Origin: Ohtaekwangia sp966211525
GTDB lineage: Bacteria; Bacteroidota; Bacteroidia; Cytophagales; Cyclobacteriaceae
Reading direction: 5' to 3'
Length of the DNA: 64,000 nt
NCBI GenBank assembly: GCA_966211525.1
Contig: CBIHOZ010000014.1
Span: forward strand, 1-64,000
Positions within the stretch are counted from its first letter, which is position 1. Every line of letters starts with the position of its first letter. Positions 7,571-15,673 of this stretch are shown piece by piece. Position numbers and translations under genes: made by a program. A model generated the notes under the pieces. That model made no database searches. It was not told where the DNA came from and saw only the letters and a program-made list of their open reading frames with translations.

Positions 7571-10417
7571 ATGTTCAGAAGATTACTTCTTTCATTATCG
7601 CTGCTCACACTTGCTGTTTGTGCCCTGGCGCAGTCAGGAACCATAAAAGGCAACGTAAAGGATGCTGTATCCGGTGAAGCAATTATTGGTGCCAACGTTC
7701 TTGTGATGGGAACAGCACAAGGTGCACAAGCTGATATAGAAGGGAACTTTGAGATCCCGAAAGTTAAGGCTGGTACGTATTCACTCGTTGTTTCTTTCAT
7801 CTCATATAAGACTGACACTCTTAAAGATATTACGGTATATCCTGATCAGACAACAATGGTTAATGCAGCCATCATGGAAGAAGGTCAGGAATTAAACGAG
7901 GTTGTAATTACCGGTGCTAAAGTAACAAACACTGATGTTTCGGTTATCACTGAAATCCGTAAAAGCGATCTGGTTGCTGTAGGTATATCTGCTCAACAAA
8001 TATCTCTTTCACAGGATCGCGATGCCGCACAGATCGTGAAAAGAATTCCGGGCGTAACAATCATCAACAACCGTTTTATAAATGTACGCGGACTTAGCGA
8101 ACGCTATAGCACGGTAATGTTGAATGGCGTTATAGCACCAAGCTCCGAAGTAGATTCAAAGGCCTTTGCTTTTGATTTGATTCCAAGCTCAATGATTGAT
8201 AGAATGCTGGTATATAAGTCAGGTTCTGCAGAATTATCAGGTGAGTTTGCGGGTGCTGTGGTTAACATTGAAACGAAGAGTGTAGTGGATGAAAATTCAC
8301 TTTCAGTGAACATTACTGGTGGCTATCGTCTCGGCACAACATTCGATGATTTTTACACGTACCAGGGAAGCAATACTGACTGGTTAGGTTTTGACAACGG
8401 AACACGCGAATTGCCTTCATCTTTCCCGAGCGACAACCTGAATAACTATTTATATGACGATGCTTCACGTCAAAAATTAACAGAAGCAAGTCGCAGTCTT
8501 CCCAATATATGGGGAAAGAAAAAAACTACTGCGATGCCTGACCTCCGCACAACGATCAACTTTTCACAAGTTGGAAGCATCGGTGGCAAACGTCTCAGTA
8601 ACATTACTTCTCTAAGCTATACCAATACTCGTCAGCACATTGAACAGGAAAATTACTACTACGAGCGGTATGTAGCTTCCGAGCAAAAAAGCGATCGCAG
8701 ATATTTCTTCAACGATGTTCGTGATATGACGAATGTGCGTCTGGGGGTAATTTCAAACTTCACACTTGAATTGAATCCTTCCAATAAGATCGACTTTCGT
8801 AACTTATTCAACCAGCAGGGAATGTCGCAGGTTACATCTCGAACAGGTATCGAGGATTTTAACCAGTATGAAAATAATAACCTGGCATTAAACTATATGC
8901 AGCGTAGCATATATAGTGGTCAGCTTTCCGGTAAACATAGCGTGAACGACAGATTGAGTGCAAACTGGATACTAGCATACTCGAACACATCAGCCAGTCA
9001 GCCAGATTACAGAAGAATCCGTTCACAGCGCCAGAAAGGATCGACCGATGCGTTCGCAATAGTATTGCCTCCTAACTCTGGTACACAAGATGCGGGGCGC
9101 TTCTACTCAGATCTGAATGAAAGTGTATATACACATGCGTTAAATCTGGAATATAAATTGAATCCGAATGCTGAAGAGAATAAGCAAAGCAAAATTCAGG
9201 GAGGTTATTATATAGCATCAACAGATCGCGATTTCAAAGCAAGGTGGTTTGCTTATGGCTGGTCGAATCTCAATAATCAACCATCTGAAATTCTCGATGA
9301 CTATACTTTCGAAACTATATTTGCTCCACAGAATATAGGTTTCTCATCTGCATCGGGTACAGCTCCTTATTTTATCTTAAAAGAAGGGACCAACTTTTCA
9401 GATGCCTACACTGGTAAAAATCTTCTAACAGCAGGTTATTTGAGTACGACCATTCCAGTTGGCGATTTCAGAGTAGCCGCAGGTGTACGTGTGGAATATA
9501 ATAAGCAGGAATTAAGTTCATTTAATACAAACGGAAGCAAGATCACAGTAGATAACCCAGTAACAAGTATTCTGCCTTTCTTGAACGTAGCCTATAATTT
9601 GTCTGAGAAAAATCTGATTAGACTTGCTTATAGTAAGACCGTTAACCGTCCTGTATTCCGCGAACTCGCTCCGTTTAACTTCTACGACTTCGACCGTAAT
9701 GCAAACATCTATGGTAACGAAAATCTGAAGACAGCCGATATTCACAATGTAGATCTTCGTTGGGAGAATTATCCATCGAAGTCAGAAAGTATATCATTCG
9801 GGGTGTTCTATAAATACTTCCAGAATCCGATTGAAACAGAATTGGTCGGAGGTTCTAACCTGATATATACGTATCGTAATGCATCTTCTGCGAGAAATTT
9901 TGGTGCAGAGGTTGAGATCAGAAAATCATTCGAAGCTCTTTTTGCAAACAGCTTCCTGAAGAACTTCTCCGTAATGTTGAATGCGGCTGTTATTGATAGT
10001 GAAATTGATTTGGGTAATGTCACTAACCAGGAGCAGAAGCGTGCTATGCAAGGTCAATCACCTTATATTATTAATGCTGGCTTGAACTATAATGACTTTG
10101 AAAGTGGCTGGCAGGCTAACGTATCATACAACGTATTTGGTAAGCGAATTTTCGCGGTGGGTGATCGCAGTCAGAATGGTACCCGTCAAAATGCTACGCA
10201 ATATGAGATGCCAAGAAACCAGCTTGACTTTACAGTGTCAAAATCATTCTCTGAAAAAGTCGAGTTGAAATTTGGTATACAGGATATACTTAATCAAAGG
10301 TATAGACTAATCCAGGACTCAGATGGCAACAAGAATATAAATGGTATTGACGAATCTATTCAAAATTACAAGGCTGGTCAATACATTACACTGGGAGTGA
10401 CGTACAAGATCTATTAA
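7571..10417 (+). CDS. TonB-dependent outer-membrane receptor
   Basis: 948 residues. A Sec signal peptide ends near LALAQ (about 21), followed by a carboxypeptidase-regulatory-like beta-sandwich (GTIKGNVKDAVSGEAIIGANV... through about 105), a plug domain (about 110-240, with RIPGVTIINNRFINVRGLSERYSTVMLNG) and a 22-strand-type barrel ending in an aromatic Y residue. Energised by TonB-ExbBD, it should import a substrate across the outer membrane. The next gene is a likely surface lipoprotein with its own promoter; no SusD-type partner is present, so this is not a standard polysaccharide utilisation pair. Substrate is not evident. Confidence 0.93.
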   Translation: MFRRLLLSLSLLTLAVCALAQSGTIKGNVKDAVSGEAIIGANVLVMGTAQGAQADIEGNFEIPKVKAGTYSLVVSFISYKTDTLKDITVYPDQTTMVNAAIMEEGQELNEVVITGAKVTNTDVSVITEIRKSDLVAVGISAQQISLSQDRDAAQIVKRIPGVTIINNRFINVRGLSERYSTVMLNGVIAPSSEVDSKAFAFDLIPSSMIDRMLVYKSGSAELSGEFAGAVVNIETKSVVDENSLSVNITGGYRLGTTFDDFYTYQGSNTDWLGFDNGTRELPSSFPSDNLNNYLYDDASRQKLTEASRSLPNIWGKKKTTAMPDLRTTINFSQVGSIGGKRLSNITSLSYTNTRQHIEQENYYYERYVASEQKSDRRYFFNDVRDMTNVRLGVISNFTLELNPSNKIDFRNLFNQQGMSQVTSRTGIEDFNQYENNNLALNYMQRSIYSGQLSGKHSVNDRLSANWILAYSNTSASQPDYRRIRSQRQKGSTDAFAIVLPPNSGTQDAGRFYSDLNESVYTHALNLEYKLNPNAEENKQSKIQGGYYIASTDRDFKARWFAYGWSNLNNQPSEILDDYTFETIFAPQNIGFSSASGTAPYFILKEGTNFSDAYTGKNLLTAGYLSTTIPVGDFRVAAGVRVEYNKQELSSFNTNGSKITVDNPVTSILPFLNVAYNLSEKNLIRLAYSKTVNRPVFRELAPFNFYDFDRNANIYGNENLKTADIHNVDLRWENYPSKSESISFGVFYKYFQNPIETELVGGSNLIYTYRNASSARNFGAEVEIRKSFEALFANSFLKNFSVMLNAAVIDSEIDLGNVTNQEQKRAMQGQSPYIINAGLNYNDFESGWQANVSYNVFGKRIFAVGDRSQNGTRQNATQYEMPRNQLDFTVSKSFSEKVELKFGIQDILNQRYRLIQDSDGNKNINGIDESIQNYKAGQYITLGVTYKIY

Positions 10418-10428
10418 GACAGAGACGA

Positions 10429-10460
10429 AAAACAGGAGCAGTACGCTCCTGTTTTCATTT
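10429..10460 (+). terminator. rho-independent terminator after TonB receptor
   Basis: Perfect 11-bp stem AAAACAGGAGC / GCTCCTGTTTT (10429-10439 with 10445-10455), 5-nt loop, then a T-rich tail. Confidence 0.88.
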
Positions 10461-10528
10461 TCAGAACTTGTTTACAATAGATAAACAATCGCTAATACTT
10501 GCTTAACACGAACATAATACTCTACCTA

Positions 10529-10536
10529 TAGCTTTG
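10529..10536 (+). promoter_or_regulatory. -7 promoter element TAGCTTTG
   Basis: Exact TAnnTTTG match 24 nt before ATG 10561. Because it covers the first codon of a longer in-frame reading (TTG at 10534), it argues that translation starts at 10561. Confidence 0.7.
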
Positions 10537-10560
10537 TCGCAAATTCAAAAAAGAATAATC

Positions 10561-11934
10561 ATGAAAAATCTGAAAAAATTAAGCTACCTGATGGCCCTGT
10601 TAGCTTTGTCGTTTGCAATGACACTGACGTCTTGCGATGATGACGATAATGATGATACAGATACCACAACAGAGAATCAACTGACTGGTACTATAACAAC
10701 TAACACTACATTAGTGGCTTCTAAGAAATATACTCTGGTTGGTAACGTGTTTGTTCAGTCTGGCGTAACGTTGACCATCGAGCCTGGTACTATAATTTTT
10801 GGTGATAAGACTTCAAAAGGTTCTCTTATTATTGATCGTGGTGCTACTATCAATGCAGCGGGTACAGCTGATAAGCCAATCATTTTTACTTCTTCTGCAC
10901 CAGTAGGATATCGTAACTATGGAGACTGGGGTGGTGTGATCCTTCTTGGTAAAGCACAAAACAACCAGAGTGCTAGCCAGTCAATCGAGGGTATTTCAGC
11001 TGCTTCAGGCGATGCCGGTAAATATGGTGGAACTGCTGACAATGATAACTCAGGAACACTTACTTACGTGAGAATTGAGTTCGCTGGTATAGCATTATCA
11101 ACGGATAACGAAATCAACGGTCTTACACTGGGTAGCGTAGGAAGTGGAACAACCATTCACCACATCCAGGTGTCATATTCTGGTGACGATTCCTTCGAGT
11201 GGTTTGGTGGTACAGTAAACGCACAATATCTGGTTGCATATCGCGGATGGGATGATGATTTCGATACAGACTTTGGTTATAGAGGTAAAGTTCAATATGC
11301 GGCTTCATTCCGTGATCCTAACATCGCTGATAAATCAGGTTCAAATGGTTTTGAATCAGATAACGATGGAACTGGCACTGCAAACACTCCTAAAACATCT
11401 CCTGTATTCTCAAACGTTACATGGTTTGGTCCGTATGCATATGCAGCATTAAGTGGTAGCGCAGCGAGCTCTAACTATCAGTTCGGTGGACACCTGAGAA
11501 GAAATTCTGATATACAGATCTACAACTCAGTTCTGGTTGGTTCTAGATTTGAAGCTGTACACTTCGATAAGACCGGTGCTAATGCAGTGTTTGTTGGTAA
11601 CTATATCGGAAGATCTGGTGTTAGCGTAAGCAAAGCTGTTAAGAAAGTTACTACCGGTAACAACTACGATGACTCCAGCTTTGATGCTGATAACTTTATC
11701 GAAGCAGATCAGGCTACAGTTGATCTTTCTTCAAAGTTTGCTGGTTTGTCGACTGCTACATCACTTGATATCAACAATCCTTCTGCTTTGCTTGCAAACG
11801 GTTCATCACTGCTTTCAGGTGCTAAAGAAGTTCCATCAGGTGTGGAGCAGACTGAATATATCGGTGCATTCAACAACAGCAATAACTGGATGTCAGGTTG
11901 GACAAGCTTCACCCCGAACACTAATACATACTAA
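10561..11934 (+). CDS. beta-helix-like surface lipoprotein paired with TonB receptor
   Basis: 457 residues. The N-terminus is a lipoprotein signal (KNLKKLS..ALLALSFAMTLTSC) with the acylated Cys at about residue 24 followed directly by DDDDNDD. An acidic run after the Cys is the known surface-export signal of Bacteroidota lipoproteins, so the protein is probably on the outside. The body is rich in Gly, Ser and Thr with parallel-beta-helix style repeats and the phrases TIEPGTIIFGD and YGDWGGVILLG, typical of a Bacteroidota family of unknown function often annotated wrongly as transporters. It likely cooperates with the upstream receptor, though it is transcribed separately. An upstream TTG start (10534) is rejected because it lies in the promoter. 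Confidence 0.8.
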   Translation: MKNLKKLSYLMALLALSFAMTLTSCDDDDNDDTDTTTENQLTGTITTNTTLVASKKYTLVGNVFVQSGVTLTIEPGTIIFGDKTSKGSLIIDRGATINAAGTADKPIIFTSSAPVGYRNYGDWGGVILLGKAQNNQSASQSIEGISAASGDAGKYGGTADNDNSGTLTYVRIEFAGIALSTDNEINGLTLGSVGSGTTIHHIQVSYSGDDSFEWFGGTVNAQYLVAYRGWDDDFDTDFGYRGKVQYAASFRDPNIADKSGSNGFESDNDGTGTANTPKTSPVFSNVTWFGPYAYAALSGSAASSNYQFGGHLRRNSDIQIYNSVLVGSRFEAVHFDKTGANAVFVGNYIGRSGVSVSKAVKKVTTGNNYDDSSFDADNFIEADQATVDLSSKFAGLSTATSLDINNPSALLANGSSLLSGAKEVPSGVEQTEYIGAFNNSNNWMSGWTSFTPNTNTY

Positions 11935-11962
11935 GCGTAAAAGTTCATTGTCTGATATTTCG

Positions 11963-11996
11963 AAAAAGAGCCCACCTGTTTGGGCTCTTTTTTATT
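11963..11996 (+). terminator. strong rho-independent terminator
   Basis: Perfect 12-bp stem AAAAAGAGCCCA / TGGGCTCTTTTT (11963-11974 with 11981-11992), 6-nt loop, T-run. It ends the surface-lipoprotein transcript; its 3' arm also holds the TTG that may be the -33 element of the next gene. Confidence 0.92.
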
Positions 11997-11999
11997 TGG

Positions 12000-12007
12000 T
12001 ACATTTG
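12000..12007 (+). promoter_or_regulatory. -7 promoter element TACATTTG, near-leaderless
   Basis: Exact TAnnTTTG match; only 7 nt separate it from ATG 12015, so the transcript should start at or just before the start codon. A TTG at 11980-11982 lies 17 nt upstream. Confidence 0.65.
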
Positions 12008-12014
12008 CAATCTT

Positions 12015-12584
12015 ATGCGGATACTCTATATTTTCTTGGCAATCGCGATTCTTGCTTCTTGCAAGAACAGAGACTACAATCCTGCGCTATATATATCAAA
12101 ACAGGAACAGGATAGTTTGATCTACAACGTGATCCGGTACTCATCAAAATTGCCACCGAACTCTAATCACGAGAATAAATTCGAATCAAGGTTTGATGAA
12201 TATTATCGTGCAGTTGCTGCGGACTATGATATACGCGCATACTATAAAGATGAGAAAGGAACGCACTATTTTTTAATGACGCGTCCTGCCAGAAGTATTA
12301 CACCAATGCGCGAAAGTATAGGTTGTAAAATCGTATTTGGTCCCGGTAAAGAAATACGAGAGTATGAAGAAGTATTTCGCACATGGAAGATGCCTGACGA
12401 TCAGCTCAATGAAAAATTTCCAATGCTGTTCGACAAGATGGTACGAGGTGAATCACTCGAAAAGTATTATCCCAAGAATGCTGGCGATCAGTATATAGAA
12501 TTCCCGGACGGAAGATTTTATTTTGACAAGACAGAAAGAAAATGGCGCGATCATTTAATGGATAGCCTTAATAGCCGTCAATAG
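12015..12584 (+). CDS. hypothetical lipoprotein
   Basis: 189-residue lipoprotein: signal MRILYIFLAIAILASC with lipobox LASC and modified Cys16, followed by KNRD rather than an acidic run, so it may face the periplasm. The mature part is charged and Tyr-rich with no Cys pair or recognised domain; segments such as DIRAYYKDEKGTHYFLMTRPARS and YIEFPDGRFYFDKTERKWRD suggest a small beta-rich fold. Family not recognised. It appears monocistronic behind a TACATTTG promoter and is convergent with the coiled-coil gene. Confidence 0.75.
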   Translation: MRILYIFLAIAILASCKNRDYNPALYISKQEQDSLIYNVIRYSSKLPPNSNHENKFESRFDEYYRAVAADYDIRAYYKDEKGTHYFLMTRPARSITPMRESIGCKIVFGPGKEIREYEEVFRTWKMPDDQLNEKFPMLFDKMVRGESLEKYYPKNAGDQYIEFPDGRFYFDKTERKWRDHLMDSLNSRQ

Positions 12585-12656
12585 CAATGAGCAACAGAGA
12601 GCAAGAGGATCGTTGCCGGATTCTCCCTATTATACAATGTGCAAGGAGCGAAGTAA

Positions 12657-13355
12657 TTAATTCACTTTCCGTTGGCGCTCCTTATGTAATTCTGTAACTT
12701 TTTTTATCTGCTCACCAGCCGTTGCTACCGAGTCTTGGTCGAGTTTATTCTTTTCTATTTTTTTCAGGAGCAGTTCGTTTTCGAGTTTGTTATTCTCGAG
12801 TGCTTTTTCAAGCTGTATCTTTTCGCGTTTGTTGTCTTCAATTTTAGTAAGCAGTGTTTTGTTCTCGTTTACGAGTCGTTGTTTTTGTTTTTCAACTGCC
12901 TGGTATGCACGGTTTGTTTCATCGATTTGCACTTGAATTTTGTCACGGTAAAATTTAACGCCGAAGTCATAAAGCATTTTTTCAAGTTCTTTGTGCACAG
13001 CAGCAGCATCGTCTGCAGACCATGCAGAAGTTTTGATACCGATCCATGCTGTTGAAGTTTTTCCATTGTCTTTTACGAGAGCGAAGACAGGATTTGTGTA
13101 TGTGCGACCGTTGATAGCAGGCTCTGCCAATGAGAGAATGCCTTCACTTTGTTTTGGCTTTCCATAAATTTTTAGAAATTTGACGAAAGACGTATTCACT
13201 TCACTGAGTGACCCGTCCAATTCTACTGCATAACCTTCCGCGACCTCTCCCTTAACGTTGGAGTTTTCCTTTTTTACTTTTACCGTCTGAGCTGACATTG
13301 ATAGCGTACTGAACAGCAGTATTGCGATCAGTGTAAACTTTTTTGTGAAGAACAT
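12657..13355 (-). CDS. secreted coiled-coil protein
   Basis: 232 residues with a cleavable signal peptide (KKFTLIAILLFSTLSMSAQ, cleavage near 22). A globular part of about 120 residues follows (FVKFLKIYGKPKQSEG...TAWIGIKTSAWSADDAAAVHKELEKMLYDFGVKFYRDKIQ). The C-terminal 90 residues form a continuous charged coiled coil of Lys/Glu/Leu heptads (KQKQRLVNENKTLLTKIEDNKREKIQLEKAL...). Periplasmic location is inferred. Function unknown; the coiled coil suggests oligomerisation or a tether. A minus-strand TAGTTTTG at 13384-13391 may be its promoter. Confidence 0.75.
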   Translation of the reverse strand: MFFTKKFTLIAILLFSTLSMSAQTVKVKKENSNVKGEVAEGYAVELDGSLSEVNTSFVKFLKIYGKPKQSEGILSLAEPAINGRTYTNPVFALVKDNGKTSTAWIGIKTSAWSADDAAAVHKELEKMLYDFGVKFYRDKIQVQIDETNRAYQAVEKQKQRLVNENKTLLTKIEDNKREKIQLEKALENNKLENELLLKKIEKNKLDQDSVATAGEQIKKVTELHKERQRKVN

Positions 13356-13383
13356 GTTTAGAGTATATTTATTTACAAGTCAC

Positions 13384-13391
13384 CAAAACTA
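13384..13391 (-). promoter_or_regulatory. -7 promoter element TAGTTTTG (minus)
   Basis: Exact TAnnTTTG match on the minus strand, 28 nt upstream of the coiled-coil gene start. It lies just before the divergent SDR gene. Confidence 0.5.
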
Positions 13392-13399
13392 AATAAAAA

Positions 13400-14317
13400 T
13401 TGAGTTCGAAAAATATATTAATCACAGGAGCTTCCGGATCCATCGGAACGCGATTGACACAAGTACTGCTTGAACAAGGACACCAGGTGGCGCATCTAAG
13501 TCGTAATCACCAACGGAGTAAAGCAAGAATATATTTGTGGGATATAAATAAAAAACAAATTGATCCGCATGCCTTCGAAGGAATCGATACCATTATTCAT
13601 CTCGCGGGCGCAGGTATAGCTGATAAACCCTGGACTGATGAACGTAAATGGGAGATACTGAAGAGTCGCACGCAATCAACCAAGTTGCTCTTTGAAGAAC
13701 TGCAGAAGCACAAGCATTCTGTAACCACATTTATCTCTGCTTCTGCAATTGGCTACTATGGTTTTGAAGACAACGAAAAGCTCTATAAAGAGAATGACGA
13801 ATCAGGAACGGATTTTCTTGCCAATGTAGTGCGTCAGTGGGAAGCGGAGATCGATCGTATCACGGAGTTAAACATTCGTGTGGTAAAGATCAGAATCGGT
13901 ATAGTGTTAGACACGAACCATGGTGCGTTAAAAGAACTTATCAAACCGATAAAATATTTTGCCGGTGCTCCGCTGGGTACAGGCGATCAATATGTAAGCT
14001 GGATCCACCTTGATGACCTAATAGCTATATTTATAAAAGCCGTGCAGGATGAGACAATGCAAGGTGCTTATAACGGTGTAGCGCCAAATCCGGTAACGAA
14101 CCGTGAGCTTACAAAAGCAATAGCCACTCAGTTGCGTAAACCACTTTTTCTCCCTGCCGTGCCTGAGTTTATACTAAAAGTAATGCTGGGTGAAATGGCG
14201 AATCTTGTACTACAGGGAAATAAAGTCTCCTCTGAAAAAATAGAGCAAACCGGATTAAAGTTTCAATATGAAAAAATAGAGAAGGCATTGGCGAACCTTC
14301 TTCCCGGGAAAATATAG
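13400..14317 (+). CDS. TIGR01777-type SDR epimerase
   Basis: 305-residue atypical short-chain dehydrogenase of the YfcH/TIGR01777 group (extended SDR fold with a DUF1731 C-terminus). The NAD(P)-binding GASGSIG is at about 9-15, HLAGAGIAD at about 67-75, the SAIGYYG substitute for the catalytic YxxxK region at about 114-120, and the C-terminal LGEMANLVLQGNKVSSEKIEQTGLKF motif is typical. Substrate unknown. The start is a TTG at 13400: the preceding in-frame codons include a TAA at 13394, and no ATG occurs before the dinucleotide motif. Confidence 0.9.
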   Translation: MSSKNILITGASGSIGTRLTQVLLEQGHQVAHLSRNHQRSKARIYLWDINKKQIDPHAFEGIDTIIHLAGAGIADKPWTDERKWEILKSRTQSTKLLFEELQKHKHSVTTFISASAIGYYGFEDNEKLYKENDESGTDFLANVVRQWEAEIDRITELNIRVVKIRIGIVLDTNHGALKELIKPIKYFAGAPLGTGDQYVSWIHLDDLIAIFIKAVQDETMQGAYNGVAPNPVTNRELTKAIATQLRKPLFLPAVPEFILKVMLGEMANLVLQGNKVSSEKIEQTGLKFQYEKIEKALANLLPGKI

Positions 14318-14320
14318 GCC

Positions 14321-14332
14321 GCTATATATAGC
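14321..14332. repeat. 12-bp palindrome GCTATATATAGC
   Basis: Perfect palindrome between the convergent SDR and nitroreductase genes. The identical 12-mer occurs again at 48079-48090, also between convergent genes. Confidence 0.6.
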
Positions 14333-14349
14333 AGGAGTTTGTCATTTGC

Positions 14350-14937
14350 TCAGAACGGTTTGTTCATTACAAACTCCTGTTGTAAAAATCGCTCGCGCGG
14401 AGCAAGTTCGCGCTGCTTCAATTTTTCAGGAAGGTTGGCAGGATCGCCCGGGTATCCTACCGCTATAAATACACCTACATCATAGGTGTTCGGTATATTA
14501 AAGCTCTCAACTGCTTTCAGGTGATTGAACCCTGCCATTTGCCGAACCTGTAGTCCCATCTCAACAGCCTGTAGGGACAGGAATGAGTTCGCTCCGCCCA
14601 GGTCATACATCGCGTGAGCATTGGCGCTGCCATAGTGCGTGAAGTCTTTTCGTGCCAGACTCAGTATTAACAATGGTGCGTCCTTTACCCATATCCGATT
14701 GCCTTCATTGAGACAATCAAACATCTTATTCCACATCTCCGGTTGCTCTCGCGTAGCATAAATATATACCCAGGGTTGCTCGTTGCTGCTCGAAGGAGCC
14801 CATCGCGTGGCCTCGAAGAGCGAGCAGATTTTATCTGCGGCAATAGGCTCGTTTGAAAAAGCGCGTATACTCCTGCGCTTCTTTATCAGTTCCAGAACCG
14901 GGTGTTCTATGCTGGACGATTTTTCCATTGCTGACAT
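14350..14937 (-). CDS. nitroreductase family protein
   Basis: 195-residue FMN-dependent nitroreductase-fold oxidoreductase, presumably a cytoplasmic homodimer using NAD(P)H. The FMN-binding RRSIRAF motif (about 21-27), the APSSSNEQPW loop (about 47-56) and the C-terminal GYPGDP segment (about 157-162) are present. Substrate is not predictable. A start a few codons later (ATG of MEKSSS) is possible. The promoter TTG-N21-TAACTTTG lies just upstream. Confidence 0.9.
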   Translation of the reverse strand: MSAMEKSSSIEHPVLELIKKRRSIRAFSNEPIAADKICSLFEATRWAPSSSNEQPWVYIYATREQPEMWNKMFDCLNEGNRIWVKDAPLLILSLARKDFTHYGSANAHAMYDLGGANSFLSLQAVEMGLQVRQMAGFNHLKAVESFNIPNTYDVGVFIAVGYPGDPANLPEKLKQRELAPRERFLQQEFVMNKPF

Positions 14938-14950
14938 ACTTGTTTACGTT

Positions 14951-14982
14951 CAAAGTTACACATTCTCTTAACCAACAAACAA
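14951..14982 (-). promoter_or_regulatory. promoter TTG-N21-TAACTTTG (minus)
   Basis: TAACTTTG on the minus strand at 14951-14958 and TTG at 14980-14982 with 21-nt spacing; 13 nt before the nitroreductase start. A near-consensus Bacteroidota promoter. Confidence 0.75.
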
Positions 14983-15094
14983 TATGGTTACAACAGTGGT
15001 TCTTTCCCACAGGCGGGTTGCTTCCATGATCGTGGCATTCATGGATTTATAAAATATTTGTAAACTTGTTACTTGTCGTTAAAGGGTTTATAAG

Positions 15095-15601
15095 ATGATT
15101 CGGTATACAACCACCATTTTAAAATTTAACAAGAAGGGAGAAAAGACGGGCTGGGTTTACATCGAGATCAGCGAGAGTCAGGCACAAAAGCTGAAGCCGG
15201 ATACGCGCGTTTCGTTTCGGGTGAAAGGTATGCTGGACAGTTTTGCCTTTGAGAAAGTTGCTTTGTTGCCAATGGGTGACGGCTCGTTTATCATGCCCGT
15301 AAATGCCACCATGCGAAAGGCTATAGGGAAGAAAGAAGGTGACAAGGTAAAGATTGAGATGGAGCTGGATGAGCGCAAGCTGACACTTTCACCGGACCTT
15401 ATGAAATGCCTGAAGGAAGAACCGGAATCATTAGCATTCTTTAAATCACTCACCATGTCGCACCAGGTTTATTTCAGTAAATGGATTGAGAGCGCCAAGA
15501 CGAGTGCAACAAAAACAAAACGTATCGTAATGGCGCTGACGGCCTTCAGCAAAAAACAGGGCTATCCTGAAATGATACGTGAAAACAAGAATAAATTTTG
15601 A
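15095..15601 (+). CDS. DUF1905/YdeI family protein
   Basis: 168 residues in two parts: an N-terminal DUF1905-like beta-barrel (TTILKFNKKGEKTGWVYIEI...VSFRVKGMLDSFAFEKVALLPMGDGSFIMPVNATMRKAIGKKEGDKVKIEMELDE) and a C-terminal YdeI/OmpD-associated helical part (CLKEEPESLAFFKSLTMSHQVYFSKWIESAKTSATKTKRI). Proteins of this type are widespread in bacteria and of unknown function; a role in stress tolerance has been suggested for YdeI. Cytoplasmic. Convergent with acsA across a hairpin. Confidence 0.82.
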   Translation: MIRYTTTILKFNKKGEKTGWVYIEISESQAQKLKPDTRVSFRVKGMLDSFAFEKVALLPMGDGSFIMPVNATMRKAIGKKEGDKVKIEMELDERKLTLSPDLMKCLKEEPESLAFFKSLTMSHQVYFSKWIESAKTSATKTKRIVMALTAFSKKQGYPEMIRENKNKF

Positions 15602-15623
15602 TTCTGAAAAAGTATATATAGTA

Positions 15624-15661
15624 TCAGGCGTTACAGCGGACACATTCCACTGTAACACCTG
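15624..15661. terminator. bidirectional hairpin between convergent genes
   Basis: Long stem AGG-c-GTTACAG-c-GGA / TCC-a-CTGTAAC-a-CCT with a 5-nt loop and two C/A mismatches, between the YdeI-like gene and acsA. There is no long T-run, so termination efficiency is uncertain. Confidence 0.6.
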
Positions 15662-15673
15662 TATATAGATAGA

